A stretch of DNA of 35,109 bases from assembly GCA_035307785.1 (NCBI GenBank), contig DATGHS010000042.1:1-35109 (forward strand). The letters are read 5' to 3'. Positions 1-7,875 of the stretch are shown here, piece after piece. Origin of the DNA: DATGHS01 sp035307785. GTDB taxonomy: Bacteria; Planctomycetota; Planctomycetia; Gemmatales; Gemmataceae. A model generated the notes under the pieces. The model worked only from the letters and a program-made list of their open reading frames with translations, did no database searches and had not been told where the DNA came from. The first letter of the stretch is position 1. Each line of letters opens with the position of its first letter. The position numbers were made by a program, and so were the translations under genes.

Positions 1-89
1 CTAAATTGTTCGACGAACCTTAGAATATCCCCGCATTTCGTATCCACGTTTCCAGACCTACGCTTTTCACCCGCAACACCTGGCGTGGC

Positions 90-1301
90 TCACAGCTTGA
101 TCTTGAACTCGTCATACGCCTTTATCTTCTTCGTCGGCACCATCGTGCCTCCCGTCGGGTCGTCCATGGCGATGTAGCTGCCTAGAATCTGGTTCTCGCG
201 CACGTCGATGATCAGGTAGCCGTGCTGGAAGTCGTTGAACGAGTCCAGCGTTTCTTTGCCGTCGGGGAACTTGTAGGGGCAGCCGTTGGGGTCGAATTGC
301 TGCCGGCTGAGCATGTGCAGTTTCTGGTTGTAGCCGCCGGCGCCGGCGACGATGGTGGTCACCGCCTTGCCGTTGATGTCGCCGGTGAAGCGCTGGTAGT
401 CGTGCACGTGGCCGGTGAGGATCAGGTCCGGCGTGCGGTCGGCGTCTTTGCACGACTCTTCGACAATCGCCTTCAGGCTCTGGCTGCCGGGGTGGTGGCC
501 GTACGCGGAATAGATCGGGTGGTGCAGGGCCAGGATCAGCGGCAGGTTCTTGTCGGCGTCGGCCAGTTCTTGTTTGAACCATTCAAGCTGGTTGAGGCCG
601 ATCTTGCCGCCTTCGGGCACATTCGTGTACAGGCCGATTATGGTGACCAGCGGCGTGAGCAGCGTCCAGTAGACGTTGGGCTGGGTCATGGCGTCGCGCG
701 GGGCGTCGTCGGCCTCCGGCGTGTGCACGGCCGCCTGCGAGCAGAAGTTGCGGACGAAGCCGCGCAGCGAATCGGCCGCCGTGTGAAATTGGTCGAGCGG
801 GTTCACGTCGCCGTCGTGGTTGCCGGGGATGGCGAAGATCGGGGCCGGGTAGTGCAGGTAGGGCTCGTAGTACTCCCAGTAGTAGTTCGTGACCTCGCCG
901 TCGTAGTAGACCACGTCGCCCAGGTGATAGAAGAACGACGGATTGGCGGGGTCGGTGTCGTCGGCACTGAAGTCGAGTTCCATAAACGACTCGACGTGCT
1001 GTTGATAGGTGGTGGTGTTCACGCCGCCGGTGTCGCCCACCGTGTGGAAGACCAGGCGCTTGCTGCGCGTGATTTTTTTGTAATGGTCGTCGCTGAGGAT
1101 CGAGGCCAGGTCGAGCCGGTAGGGCGGAACGCCGGTGGCGGGCGGCAAGTCGAACCATTTGCCGGGGTGCCTGGCGTCTTTCTCGGTTTGGAAACCGGGC
1201 GGATCGGTGGTGAAGCTCGAAGCGCCCCTGGTGGCGCTGAAGCGGCGGCCATGCTTGCCGGTGGGCGGGGCGAGGGGCTTGGGTATTCGTTTCGGGGCCA
1301 T
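90..1301 (-). CDS. Calcineurin-like metallophosphoesterase
   Basis: A 403-residue protein with the metallophosphoesterase motif set: GDTGG (residues 89-93), HLGD (126-129), GNHD (160-163), an LHHP segment (259-262) and GHVHDYQRF (297-305). In this family these Asp, Asn and His residues bind a dinuclear metal centre that hydrolyses phosphoesters, so the catalytic set looks complete. The last motif resembles purple acid phosphatase-like members. I chose the ATG at 1301 because AGGGAG lies six bases upstream; an in-frame TTG just before it is less likely. The first 75 or so residues are Pro/Arg-rich and show no clear signal peptide, so location is uncertain. Substrate is unknown. It is divergent from the FHA-LuxR gene across a 262 bp spacer with a palindrome. 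A 361-codon ORF on the opposite strand is a shadow. Confidence 0.9.
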   Translation of the reverse strand: MAPKRIPKPLAPPTGKHGRRFSATRGASSFTTDPPGFQTEKDARHPGKWFDLPPATGVPPYRLDLASILSDDHYKKITRSKRLVFHTVGDTGGVNTTTYQQHVESFMELDFSADDTDPANPSFFYHLGDVVYYDGEVTNYYWEYYEPYLHYPAPIFAIPGNHDGDVNPLDQFHTAADSLRGFVRNFCSQAAVHTPEADDAPRDAMTQPNVYWTLLTPLVTIIGLYTNVPEGGKIGLNQLEWFKQELADADKNLPLILALHHPIYSAYGHHPGSQSLKAIVEESCKDADRTPDLILTGHVHDYQRFTGDINGKAVTTIVAGAGGYNQKLHMLSRQQFDPNGCPYKFPDGKETLDSFNDFQHGYLIIDVRENQILGSYIAMDDPTGGTMVPTKKIKAYDEFKIKL

Positions 1302-1387
1302 CAATAGCTCCCTAGTTGGTCGCGTCGGGGCGCGAGCCCGTTATACTCGCAGGAATTTTCTTTTATTTTTGGAAAGCGTCAATCGCC

Positions 1388-1422
1388 TAAACAGGGTATG
1401 CCGCATACCCTATTTAGGGTAT
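1388..1422. promoter_or_regulatory. Palindrome in divergent intergenic region (putative operator)
   Basis: GGGTATG-CCG-CATACCC is a perfect 7 bp inverted repeat at 1394-1410. With one mismatch the arms extend outward (TAAA...TTTA) to 1388-1416. A third GGGTAT follows at 1417-1422, forming the overlapping CCCTATTTAGGG. The element lies between the divergent phosphoesterase and FHA-LuxR genes, where an operator for either would be expected. A transcription-termination or recoding role is less likely given its position. No binding protein can be assigned. Confidence 0.45.
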
Positions 1423-1563
1423 TTTTCCAGCTGGCGCAAATCGTTGGTTTTGTGAAGATTCGTGCACGCGAATTGTGAATTTCTCATTTTTCCATTGCGT
1501 CCATGACCGGAACGCACTAATTTCAAGATCACCAGTCACGTGGCATCAGTCGACGGGACGTCC

Positions 1564-2136
1564 ATGTCTACGATTTTTGTCATCGAAGCGGCCGCCGCGG
1601 TGGGAGTTACGCCGGCACAGTTCCTGTTGCGGGATGCGGTTTCGCTGATTGGGCGCTCCGACGATTGCGACATCATCATCGACGCGCCGTCGGTGTCGCG
1701 GCGGCATGCCGAGCTTCAGGTGACCGGGTGCAGCGTGGTCATCACTGACCTGGGCAGCACGAACGGCACCTATGTGGACGAGCGGCGGGTGGAAAAGGCG
1801 CTGGCCGGAACCGGGCAACGGTTGCGCTTCGGCAAGGTGCCGTTCGTGCTCTGGGAGCGCTCGCTGCGCTACGACGGACTGAATGTCGAGGAGGAGACCG
1901 AGGATTGCAATAGCGACGAGGTTGCGAGCGCGATCGCAGCGCGCGTGCAATCGCTGTCGCAGGGGCAGCGGCGCGTGTACGACCTGCTCGTCCGCGGCAT
2001 TTCCGATAAGCAAATCGGGCGGCGGCTCGATCTGAGCCCGCACACCGTTCACACGCACATTCGGGCGATTTTTAAGATATTAGAGGTGCACTCTCGTCTC
2101 GAATTAATGGCCTGTCTGGCGCGGCGGGAAGGGTAG
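1564..2136 (+). CDS. FHA domain - LuxR-type HTH regulator
   Basis: A 190-residue protein with two modules. Residues 27-96 form a forkhead-associated domain with the hallmark residues GR (30-31), SRRH (45-48) and GSTNGT (64-69), which in the family bind phosphothreonine peptides. Residues 130-187 form a GerE/LuxR-type helix-turn-helix (LSQGQRRVYDLL, then SDKQIGRRLDLSPHTVHTH). The likely role is a cytoplasmic transcription factor whose activity depends on a Ser/Thr-kinase-phosphorylated partner. There is no receiver domain. I prefer the ATG at 1564 because the FHA strand begins soon after it; an upstream GTG at 1540 would add eight residues, and neither start has a strong ribosome binding site. 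The gene is monocistronic and divergent from the phosphoesterase. Its target is unknown, though the palindrome upstream is a candidate. Confidence 0.85.
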   Translation: MSTIFVIEAAAAVGVTPAQFLLRDAVSLIGRSDDCDIIIDAPSVSRRHAELQVTGCSVVITDLGSTNGTYVDERRVEKALAGTGQRLRFGKVPFVLWERSLRYDGLNVEEETEDCNSDEVASAIAARVQSLSQGQRRVYDLLVRGISDKQIGRRLDLSPHTVHTHIRAIFKILEVHSRLELMACLARREG

Positions 2137-2227
2137 AGCCGGTTTCCAAGCCGGGTTCCGCATTCGGCATTTTCGTATAACAATCGGCACGCGCATTTTC
2201 TGCTCTTACCACTGAAAGGACGACACC

Positions 2228-2959
2228 ATGCGACAATTGCTGTGCGTGCCCGTTTGTTTGGCCACGCTCGTACTGGCGCTGCCCGCGCGGGCGGAGGACA
2301 AGAAAGATTCGGCAGGCTTCGTGCAGTTGTTCAACGGCAAAGACCTGACCGGTTGGAAATTGCCCGACAACCCGAACCCCGGCGCCTTTACCGGAATCGA
2401 GAAGCAGGAGAAAGACGGCAAGGTCATGGAGTTCGACGGCAAGTCGAAGAAAGACGGCAAGCTGATTCCGCTCTGGCGCGCGGAAGACGGCATGATTATC
2501 GGCAGCGGCCCGTCGAGCCATCTGTTCAGCGAGCGCGGAGATTACGTGAACTTCGTTTTCCGCGTGGAAGCGATGATCAACGACCACGGCAACAGCGGCC
2601 AATACTTCCGCACGAAGTTCGGCCCCGGCTTTCCTTCCGGGTATGAGGCTCAGATCAACGCCACGCACGGCGACCCGATCCGCACCGGCAGCATTTATCC
2701 CGCGGGCAGTCTGGGCAAGTACAAGAAAGACATCACCGTCATGAACACGGCCCCGCACAAGCCCGACGAGTGGTTCACGCAGGAAGTGACGGCCATCGGC
2801 AATCACATCACCATCAAGGTGAACGGCAAGGTGACCGTGGACTGGACCGATCCGGACAACACTTACACGAAAGGCCATTTCGCGCTTCAGGGCCATGACC
2901 CCGGCACCGTCGTGAAGTTCCGGAAGATCGAAGTGAAGGAACTGGAAGCGGGTAAGTAG
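2228..2959 (+). CDS. Secreted DUF1080 protein (3-keto-disaccharide hydrolase fold)
   Basis: A 243-residue exported protein. An N-terminal signal peptide (hydrophobic core to about residue 20, cleavage after ALPARA) is followed by the DUF1080 opening motif FVQLFNGKDLTGW, and later by GDYVNFVFRVEAMI, HGNSGQYFR and a GYEAQI strand typical of this concanavalin-like fold. DUF1080 is greatly expanded in planctomycetes. Characterised members act on 3-keto-glycosides, but many remain untested. The start is supported by AAGGA seven bases before the ATG. It probably works in the periplasm or outside the cell on sugar derivatives. The Gfo/Idh/MocA gene near 22.1 kb is a possible functional partner but lies far away. 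The 297-codon ORF antisense to it is a shadow. Confidence 0.9.
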   Translation: MRQLLCVPVCLATLVLALPARAEDKKDSAGFVQLFNGKDLTGWKLPDNPNPGAFTGIEKQEKDGKVMEFDGKSKKDGKLIPLWRAEDGMIIGSGPSSHLFSERGDYVNFVFRVEAMINDHGNSGQYFRTKFGPGFPSGYEAQINATHGDPIRTGSIYPAGSLGKYKKDITVMNTAPHKPDEWFTQEVTAIGNHITIKVNGKVTVDWTDPDNTYTKGHFALQGHDPGTVVKFRKIEVKELEAGK

Positions 2960-2970
2960 CTGCATACAAG

Positions 2971-3054
2971 CCCTCCCCCCTTGTGGAGGGAGGGTTGGGG
3001 CGGGGGGGCGACTTTCTCTCCCCCACCCTAACCCTCCCCCATCGAGGGGGAGGG
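2971..3054. repeat. C/G-rich palindromic intergenic repeat
   Basis: Just after the DUF1080 stop there is a compound palindrome. CCCTCC...GGAGGGAGGG forms one hairpin at 2971-2994, and a second, CCCTCCCCC-ATCGA-GGGGGAGGG, lies at about 3032-3053, with long G and C tracts between them that can also pair. The layout (GGGTTGGGGCGG...CCACCCTAACCCTCC) resembles the REP-like elements scattered in many GC-rich genomes. It may double as a terminator for the DUF1080 gene. Confidence 0.6.
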
Positions 3055-3167
3055 GACATGAGATTCGGCGGGCCTCGCATCCATGCTCCAGCCCCTCTAC
3101 GCATCACACGTCGCGCTTACGCTGCGACGCTCGCCCTCTCCCATCTCTATTTTCTTCATAATCTCAA

Positions 3168-3200
3168 TTGACAAAGCACCCTGTCGCCGCTATTAGCGGC
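3168..3200 (+). promoter_or_regulatory. Putative sigma-70 promoter with palindrome over the -10
   Basis: TTGACA at 3168-3173 and TATTAG at 3191-3196 are separated by 17 bases, a good housekeeping-type promoter arrangement. The -10 sits inside a perfect palindrome, GCCGCTA-T-TAGCGGC (3186-3200), so a regulator could block it. The nearest downstream gene starts at 3659, so a transcript from here would carry a leader of about 450 nt or encode a separate small RNA. This is prediction only. Confidence 0.4.
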
Positions 3201-3202
3201 CT

Positions 3203-3658
3203 CTCTTTCGCGGGCAGGGGAACCGCTCGTTCTGTTGACTTGAGGATGAAAACGCCGGCCGCGTGCCGGCGGGGGATTCATCCGGAAAAGATGCGGAATG
3301 TGCGGATGCTTGCGAACGTGCCGACTTTCTTACAAATGACGGCTTTAATTGCAGGCCGGGAAGAAAGCGGGCCGATAACAAGGGGGAACGAGTCCGCATT
3401 GGGCTCGTAACGCAGGGGGATTCGGTAAGCCAATCAATCGGTCAGTCCATCCAGTCGGAAAACATCGCCTTCCTACGTTTCTACCGGCCCTTTGTGACCG
3501 GAAGAAGAGCAGGGTAGCGACCTGCTCCCGGAGCGCCTGCGCGCCGGGGGCCACATCGACTGGACCGCTTCCGGGGGCGAAGCCTGTTCGTTCTTTCGAT
3601 CATTGGCTTCGGGAAGCATCTGACCGCGGGCTTGCCATCCATCAGGGAGGATGCCCGA
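3203..3658 (+). ncRNA. Hairpin-rich stretch: candidate structured leader or small RNA
   Basis: No convincing gene lies here, but strong stems follow one another. GGATGAA (3244-3250) pairs with TTCATCC (3277-3283) around an inner CGCCGGC/GCCGGCG stem (3253-3259 with 3265-3271). CGAGTCC (3389-3395) pairs with GGGCTCG (3401-3407). GAGCAGG (3507-3513) pairs with CCTGCTC (3521-3527) around the loop GTAGCGA. A GCCGATAA box, matching the sigma-28 -10 consensus, occurs at 3371-3378, but I see no matching -35 at the usual spacing. Short ORFs crossing the region resemble nothing I know. It does not match RNase P RNA, tmRNA or SRP RNA as far as I can tell. Function is unknown. Confidence 0.35.
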
Positions 3659-4435
3659 ATGGTGACACAAGTCGAAACCGACATTCTGCAGGTATGGCAA
3701 ACCTATCAACGCGAAAAATCGGTCGAGTTACGCAACCGGCTCGTGGAACGCTACCTGCCGCTGGTGAAATACAATGCCGAGCGCATCTGGTCGCGCTTGC
3801 CCGACGGTGTGGAACTCGACGACCTGATCAGCGCCGGCATCTTCGGCCTGATGGACGCGATTGAAGCTTTCGACCTGAGCCGCGGCGTGAAATTCGAAAC
3901 CTATTGTGTACCGCGCATTCGCGGAGCCATGCTCGACGAACTGCGGACGATGGATTGGGTGCCGCGCTTGGTGCGGAGCAAAGCGAGCAAGCTGGAAGAA
4001 GCCCGCAAATCGTTGGAAGCCGAACTCGGCCGCCCGCCGCGGCCGGAAGAACTGGCCCAGAAGCTGAACGTAAGCATTGAAGAATTGGATCAACTGGTCG
4101 GCGAGGCCACGGCCGTGAGCCTGGTAAGCCTGAACAAGAAGTGGTACGAAACCGACAGCTACAAAGACGTGCGCGAGATCGACATTCTCGAAGACAAGAA
4201 GGCCGAGGATCCTACCCATCGCCTTCAGAACCGCGACCTCATGCGGCTCGTCACCCGCGGCCTGAACCGCAACGAACGCCTCATCATTATCCTCTACTAC
4301 TACGAAGACATGACGATGAAGGAGATTGGCGCCACGCTCGATTTGAGCGAATCACGCGTGAGCCAGATGCACTCGAGCATTGTGCAGCGGCTCCAGACGC
4401 AACTCGCCAAGCGCCGGCCGGAATTCAGCAACTGA
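3659..4435 (+). CDS. FliA/WhiG-type RNA polymerase sigma factor (sigma-28 family)
   Basis: A 258-residue group 3 sigma factor. Region 2 spans about residues 25-105, with LVKYNAERIW, DDLISAGIFGLMDAIEAFD and FETYCVPRIRGAMLDELR. Region 3 is at about 108-160 (SKASKLEEA, then GRPPRPEELA). Region 4 is at about 195-250, with LIIILYYYEDMTMKEIGATLDLSESRVSQMHSSI, length typical of FliA/WhiG. It directs RNA polymerase to motility or other special-purpose promoters; no flagellar gene lies in this window, so the regulon cannot be read from context. The ATG at 3659 has a perfect AGGGAGG eight bases upstream, which decides the start over the in-frame TTG at 3632. It is preceded by a long structured gap and followed by a strong hairpin shared with the convergent GYF gene. 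Confidence 0.93.
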   Translation: MVTQVETDILQVWQTYQREKSVELRNRLVERYLPLVKYNAERIWSRLPDGVELDDLISAGIFGLMDAIEAFDLSRGVKFETYCVPRIRGAMLDELRTMDWVPRLVRSKASKLEEARKSLEAELGRPPRPEELAQKLNVSIEELDQLVGEATAVSLVSLNKKWYETDSYKDVREIDILEDKKAEDPTHRLQNRDLMRLVTRGLNRNERLIIILYYYEDMTMKEIGATLDLSESRVSQMHSSIVQRLQTQLAKRRPEFSN

Positions 4436-4444
4436 CAACATTTT

Positions 4445-4469
4445 CCCCTCCCCCATCAAAGGGGAGGGG
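4445..4469. terminator. Bidirectional terminator-like hairpin between convergent genes
   Basis: CCCCTCCCC (4445-4453) and GGGGAGGGG (4461-4469) form a perfect 9 bp stem with a 7-base loop, flanked by TTTT on the left and ATTT on the right. It sits in the 40 bp between the convergent sigma factor and GYF genes, so it could end both transcripts. The sequence also belongs to the same C/G-rich palindrome type seen at 2971-3054. Confidence 0.6.
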
Positions 4470-4475
4470 ATTTAC

Positions 4476-5576
4476 TCACTTCCCGCCCGCGTGCCGCGCG
4501 GGGTTCGCCACGAGCAGCACCTTTTCCAAAAAATTCCGGTATGGCTTATCGTTGCCCTGGAACATCAGGCCCACGGCCACTGCGCCGCTCTGGAAGATCA
4601 ACAGCGAATGTGGCTCGCTTCGCTTGCGCCCCGCCTCGAAGCGCTGATCCAAAATCGCGGCATCGATGCGCTGCAGCGGCAGGTAAACGGTGTGCGAGGT
4701 CTCGTCGGCCAACTTCGTGGCCACGTAGACCCAAGCCTTGTGGAGCCGGAACATCGTCGTGCCTTCCAACAGGCGCACTTCAGCGCCGGGAAGCAACTCG
4801 ACGGCCTGGCCGCTCACTTCCACAACGACCGAAGGCGTGCCGCCGACCGGCGTGATCATCGTCGGGGGGAGCGGTGCCTTCTTCTTCGGGAATGGCGGTC
4901 GCGTCGGGGCAGACGGCACCACGAGATTGGTGCCGACCGACGGGACAGGGACCATGGCGAGCGGCGCTTCGGCCGCGGGGGCGCCTTCAAATTCAAACGG
5001 ATTGTCCGAGGCAGCAGGCACGGACACTGGGTCCATCGGCCTCGGTGGCGTCCCTGGTGCGGCGGGTGGCGGAACGGCCATGGGCATTGCTGGAGGCTGC
5101 GCGGGCGGCGCTTCTTCGCCGAATGAAAATGGGTTTTCTTCTGCAACGATGGGAGGTGTGCTCGCGTTGACCGGTAAGCGCGGCTTGCGCGATCCTTTGG
5201 CCTTGGCAACCGGTGGCGGAACGGCCACGGCGGGAGCGCTCGCTTCGGAAAAGAAATCGAAGGCGGCGGCGGTTGGATCAGCTGGGGTCTCCGCCGGCCA
5301 GCCCATCGGGTTCTCCGCTGCCGGTAGCGGAGCCGCGGCTACGGGTGTGGCCATGGGCACCGACCGGTTTACCGGATACGCTTGCGGCACGTTGGCCGGT
5401 TGTGAGGATGCAAACAGCCCACGAACATCGCCTGCCACCGACCACTGATCCGAATTCTCCTTGCGAATCTTGTGCTGCGGCTGCAACATGCCGGAGTTCG
5501 CCATCAATTGCAACTGCACTGTCGAAATCGGCCCACCTTCGCGACCATCGATCTCATAAAACCAACGCGCCGACAT
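4476..5576 (-). CDS. GYF-domain protein with Pro/Ala-rich linker
   Basis: A 366-residue protein. Residues 1-55 match the bacterial GYF_2 domain (WFYEIDGREGGPISTVQL, then MANSGMLQPQHKI and QWSVAGDVRGLF), which is thought to bind proline-rich peptides. Residues 60-250 are low-complexity, rich in Pro, Ala, Val and Met, with recurring ENPFSFGEE / DNPFEFEGA motifs, so the linker itself could be a GYF ligand. Residues 255-366 form a folded C-terminal segment of unknown family. ATG 5576 is preferred over the upstream extension because AGGGA lies five bases upstream and the GYF domain starts immediately. No signal peptide or membrane segment is seen. It is convergent with the sigma factor and divergent from the esterase fusion. 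Confidence 0.8.
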   Translation of the reverse strand: MSARWFYEIDGREGGPISTVQLQLMANSGMLQPQHKIRKENSDQWSVAGDVRGLFASSQPANVPQAYPVNRSVPMATPVAAAPLPAAENPMGWPAETPADPTAAAFDFFSEASAPAVAVPPPVAKAKGSRKPRLPVNASTPPIVAEENPFSFGEEAPPAQPPAMPMAVPPPAAPGTPPRPMDPVSVPAASDNPFEFEGAPAAEAPLAMVPVPSVGTNLVVPSAPTRPPFPKKKAPLPPTMITPVGGTPSVVVEVSGQAVELLPGAEVRLLEGTTMFRLHKAWVYVATKLADETSHTVYLPLQRIDAAILDQRFEAGRKRSEPHSLLIFQSGAVAVGLMFQGNDKPYRNFLEKVLLVANPARHAGGK

Positions 5577-5886
5577 GCTCTTCCCTCGCTCGAACAACAC
5601 AAACCGGGAAACATCCAGTCTCTTGCCCACAATCTTACACGACGAATGGTGATAAATCCAAGGGTACGAAACAGTTTGATTCGATTGTCGGCGTCTTGGC
5701 GCCCGTCTGATACTGCCGAGCTTTGCCAAGATACTGGATTGTCTTACCTTCGTTTCGTTAGCGACGCTGATCAAATTGTCAAAAAACACCTCGTCACGAA
5801 ATGCTCGCTTGAATATGGTGAACGACACCAACCTCTGAAATTACTCTCACCTTCAAGACCACATTTTCGGGAAAGGGATGCGCGCC
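5577..5886. other. Divergent intergenic region, no gene recognised
   Basis: These 310 bases separate the start of the GYF gene (-) from the esterase fusion (+) and must hold promoters for both. I see no near-consensus -35/-10 pair and no strong palindrome. A minus-strand ORF extending through it is only an in-frame extension of the GYF gene without a ribosome binding site. Confidence 0.5.
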
Positions 5887-7869
5887 ATGAGAAAACTTTT
5901 CGGTCTCGTCACCGCCATCGCGATTTTGTCCCAAGCCCAAGCGCAAGAAGTAAAACGCGACATTCCATATGTCGAAAAAGGGGACGAGCGGCAGGTTCTC
6001 GACGTTTATTCCCCAAAGAATGCGAAGAACTTGCCCGTCGTGTTCTGGATTCACGGCGGCGGTTGGCAAACCGGTGATAAAAGCGACGTGCAGGTGAAGC
6101 CGCAGGCGTTTATGGACAAAGGTTTCGTGTTCGTTTCCACGAATTATCGGCTCCTGCCAAAGGTCGATATGGGCACAATCGTGCGCGACGTAGCCAAATC
6201 AATGCACTGGGTGCACGAGCACGTCGCCGAGTACGGCGGCGATCCAAATCGCCTGTACGTGATGGGGCATTCCGCCGGGGCGCAACTGGCGGCCTTGATT
6301 TGCACCGACGAGCGCTACTTGAAAGCCGAGGGGCTGTCGCTTGAAATTGTCAAAGCCTGTGTGCCCGTGGATGGCGACACCTACGACGTGCCGGCCATCA
6401 TTGACACGGCGGAGACGCGCTGGCGCGTGCACCATCTGCCGCCGGCGAAGTTTGGCCATCGCGAGAAGTTCGGCAACGACCCGGAGAAGCATCGCGATTT
6501 CTCCGCAGTTTACCACGTGGCCAAGGGCAAGAACATTCCGCCGTTCTTCCTGCTTCACGTTGCCAACCACCCGGACACCACCGCGCAGGCGCTGCGGCTG
6601 GGTAATGTGCTGAAAGAAGCGGGCATCCCTGTTACGGTCTTCGGCGCGAAAGAGACCACGCACAGCAAGGTCAATGCCGACCTCGGCAAGCCCGACGATC
6701 CTGCTACCAGGGCGCTTTATGTGTTCCTGAACGTGGTTAAGGCGGAGCCGGCGCAAAGCGCGCCAGCCGACGTCGCGGCCATTCGAGATCGGATGCACAC
6801 CTACATCGCCGCGAACGAGATCGCCGGCGCGGTGACGCTGGTGGCGACGCCGGACGGTATCCTTCATCTGGACGCATCGGGCAATGCTGTGGCCGAACCC
6901 GCCGAGCCGATGAAGACCGATGCCATTTTTTGGATCGCATCCATGGGCAAACCGATCATGGGCACGCTCATCATGATGCTGCAGGACGAAGGCAAGCTCA
7001 ACGTGGACGATCCGGTTGCCAAATACTTGCCGGAATTCAAGGACCTTAAAACTGCCGACGGCAAGCCGGCCCAGCTAACCATTCGTCATCTGCTTACGCA
7101 TACCTCGGGCATGGGGGAGATCAGTGCCGGGCAGTCGCGCAATTGCAAAACGCTGGCCGACGTAATTCCCTTGTTTGTGGCCAAGCCGGTCGCCTTCCCG
7201 CCAGGCTCGAAATGGGTCTACTGTCAATCGGGCATCAACACTGCCGGCCGGATCGCGGAGGTGGTTACCGGCGAGCCGCTCGACAAGCTAATGCAAACGC
7301 GGCTGTTCGATCCGCTGGGGATGAAGGACACGACCTTTTACCCAACAGAACAACAGTTGCCCCGAATAGCGAAGTCGTACCGGCAGACCGAGAGCGGACT
7401 GGTGGCCGTGGCCACTCCCTTCTTGAACATCAAGAACCCCAGTGCTCGGGATCATTTCCCGGCCCCGAACGGCGGGCTCTTCTCGACCGCCCCGGACTAC
7501 GCGCGCTTTTGCCAAATGGTTCTCCGCGGCGGGGAGCTGGACGGCAAGCGCTACCTCAAGCCGGAGACGGTGAAGCTCATGACCACGATTCAGACCGGCG
7601 ACTTGAAGACCGGCTTCACGCCTGGCAACGGCTGGGGCCTGGGGTGGTGTGTCGTCCGCGAGCCGCAAGGCATCACCGCCATGCTCTCGCCGGGCAGCTT
7701 CGGTCACGGCGGCGCTTATGGCACCCAAGCCTGGATCGATCCGGCGAAGAAACTGGTGTATGTTCTTATGGTCCAGCGCGCCAACTTCCCGAATTCCGAT
7801 GCGTCGGAAGTGCGCAAGGGATTTCAGGAAGCCGCAAGCGCGGCGTTGGCGAATTCGAAAGATAAGTAG
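5887..7869 (+). CDS. Secreted esterase fused to beta-lactamase-like serine hydrolase
   Basis: A 660-residue exported fusion. After a signal peptide (to about residue 20, AQAQ) comes an alpha/beta hydrolase: oxyanion motif HGGGW (56-60), nucleophile elbow GHSAG with Ser129, and a likely catalytic His259. From about residue 295 follows a class C beta-lactamase/penicillin-binding-protein-like domain, with SxxK at Ser352-Lys355, Tyr445 in a degenerate YxN motif (YCQ where YSN is usual) and HGG at 607-609. Each half belongs to a family of secreted esterases; the natural substrate is unknown, and antibiotic resistance should not be assumed. ATG 5887 sits nine bases after AAAGGG; ATG 5878 is too close to it. 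The next gene is also a secreted hydrolase, but a 72 bp palindrome lies between them. Confidence 0.88.
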   Translation: MRKLFGLVTAIAILSQAQAQEVKRDIPYVEKGDERQVLDVYSPKNAKNLPVVFWIHGGGWQTGDKSDVQVKPQAFMDKGFVFVSTNYRLLPKVDMGTIVRDVAKSMHWVHEHVAEYGGDPNRLYVMGHSAGAQLAALICTDERYLKAEGLSLEIVKACVPVDGDTYDVPAIIDTAETRWRVHHLPPAKFGHREKFGNDPEKHRDFSAVYHVAKGKNIPPFFLLHVANHPDTTAQALRLGNVLKEAGIPVTVFGAKETTHSKVNADLGKPDDPATRALYVFLNVVKAEPAQSAPADVAAIRDRMHTYIAANEIAGAVTLVATPDGILHLDASGNAVAEPAEPMKTDAIFWIASMGKPIMGTLIMMLQDEGKLNVDDPVAKYLPEFKDLKTADGKPAQLTIRHLLTHTSGMGEISAGQSRNCKTLADVIPLFVAKPVAFPPGSKWVYCQSGINTAGRIAEVVTGEPLDKLMQTRLFDPLGMKDTTFYPTEQQLPRIAKSYRQTESGLVAVATPFLNIKNPSARDHFPAPNGGLFSTAPDYARFCQMVLRGGELDGKRYLKPETVKLMTTIQTGDLKTGFTPGNGWGLGWCVVREPQGITAMLSPGSFGHGGAYGTQAWIDPAKKLVYVLMVQRANFPNSDASEVRKGFQEAASAALANSKDK

Positions 7870-7875
7870 TGGGTT

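Noticed and set aside
222..1307. A 361-codon plus-strand open frame over the phosphoesterase
   Set aside because: It is antisense to a gene with a complete metallophosphoesterase motif set, and is Val/Gly/Arg-rich with no recognisable motif.
2072..2965. A 297-codon minus-strand open frame over the DUF1080 gene
   Set aside because: It runs antisense to a clear DUF1080 protein with signal peptide and ribosome binding site. No motif is seen in it.
3371..3378. GCCGATAA as a sigma-28 promoter -10 for autoregulation
   Set aside because: The -10 matches well, but no TAAA-type -35 is present at the expected distance, so I do not call a promoter.
3203..3658. A known structured RNA such as RNase P RNA, tmRNA, SRP RNA or a c-di-GMP-I riboswitch
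   Set aside because: The conserved signatures of these RNAs are not visible. A GTAGCGA loop recalls part of the c-di-GMP-I riboswitch, but the rest of that motif is missing.
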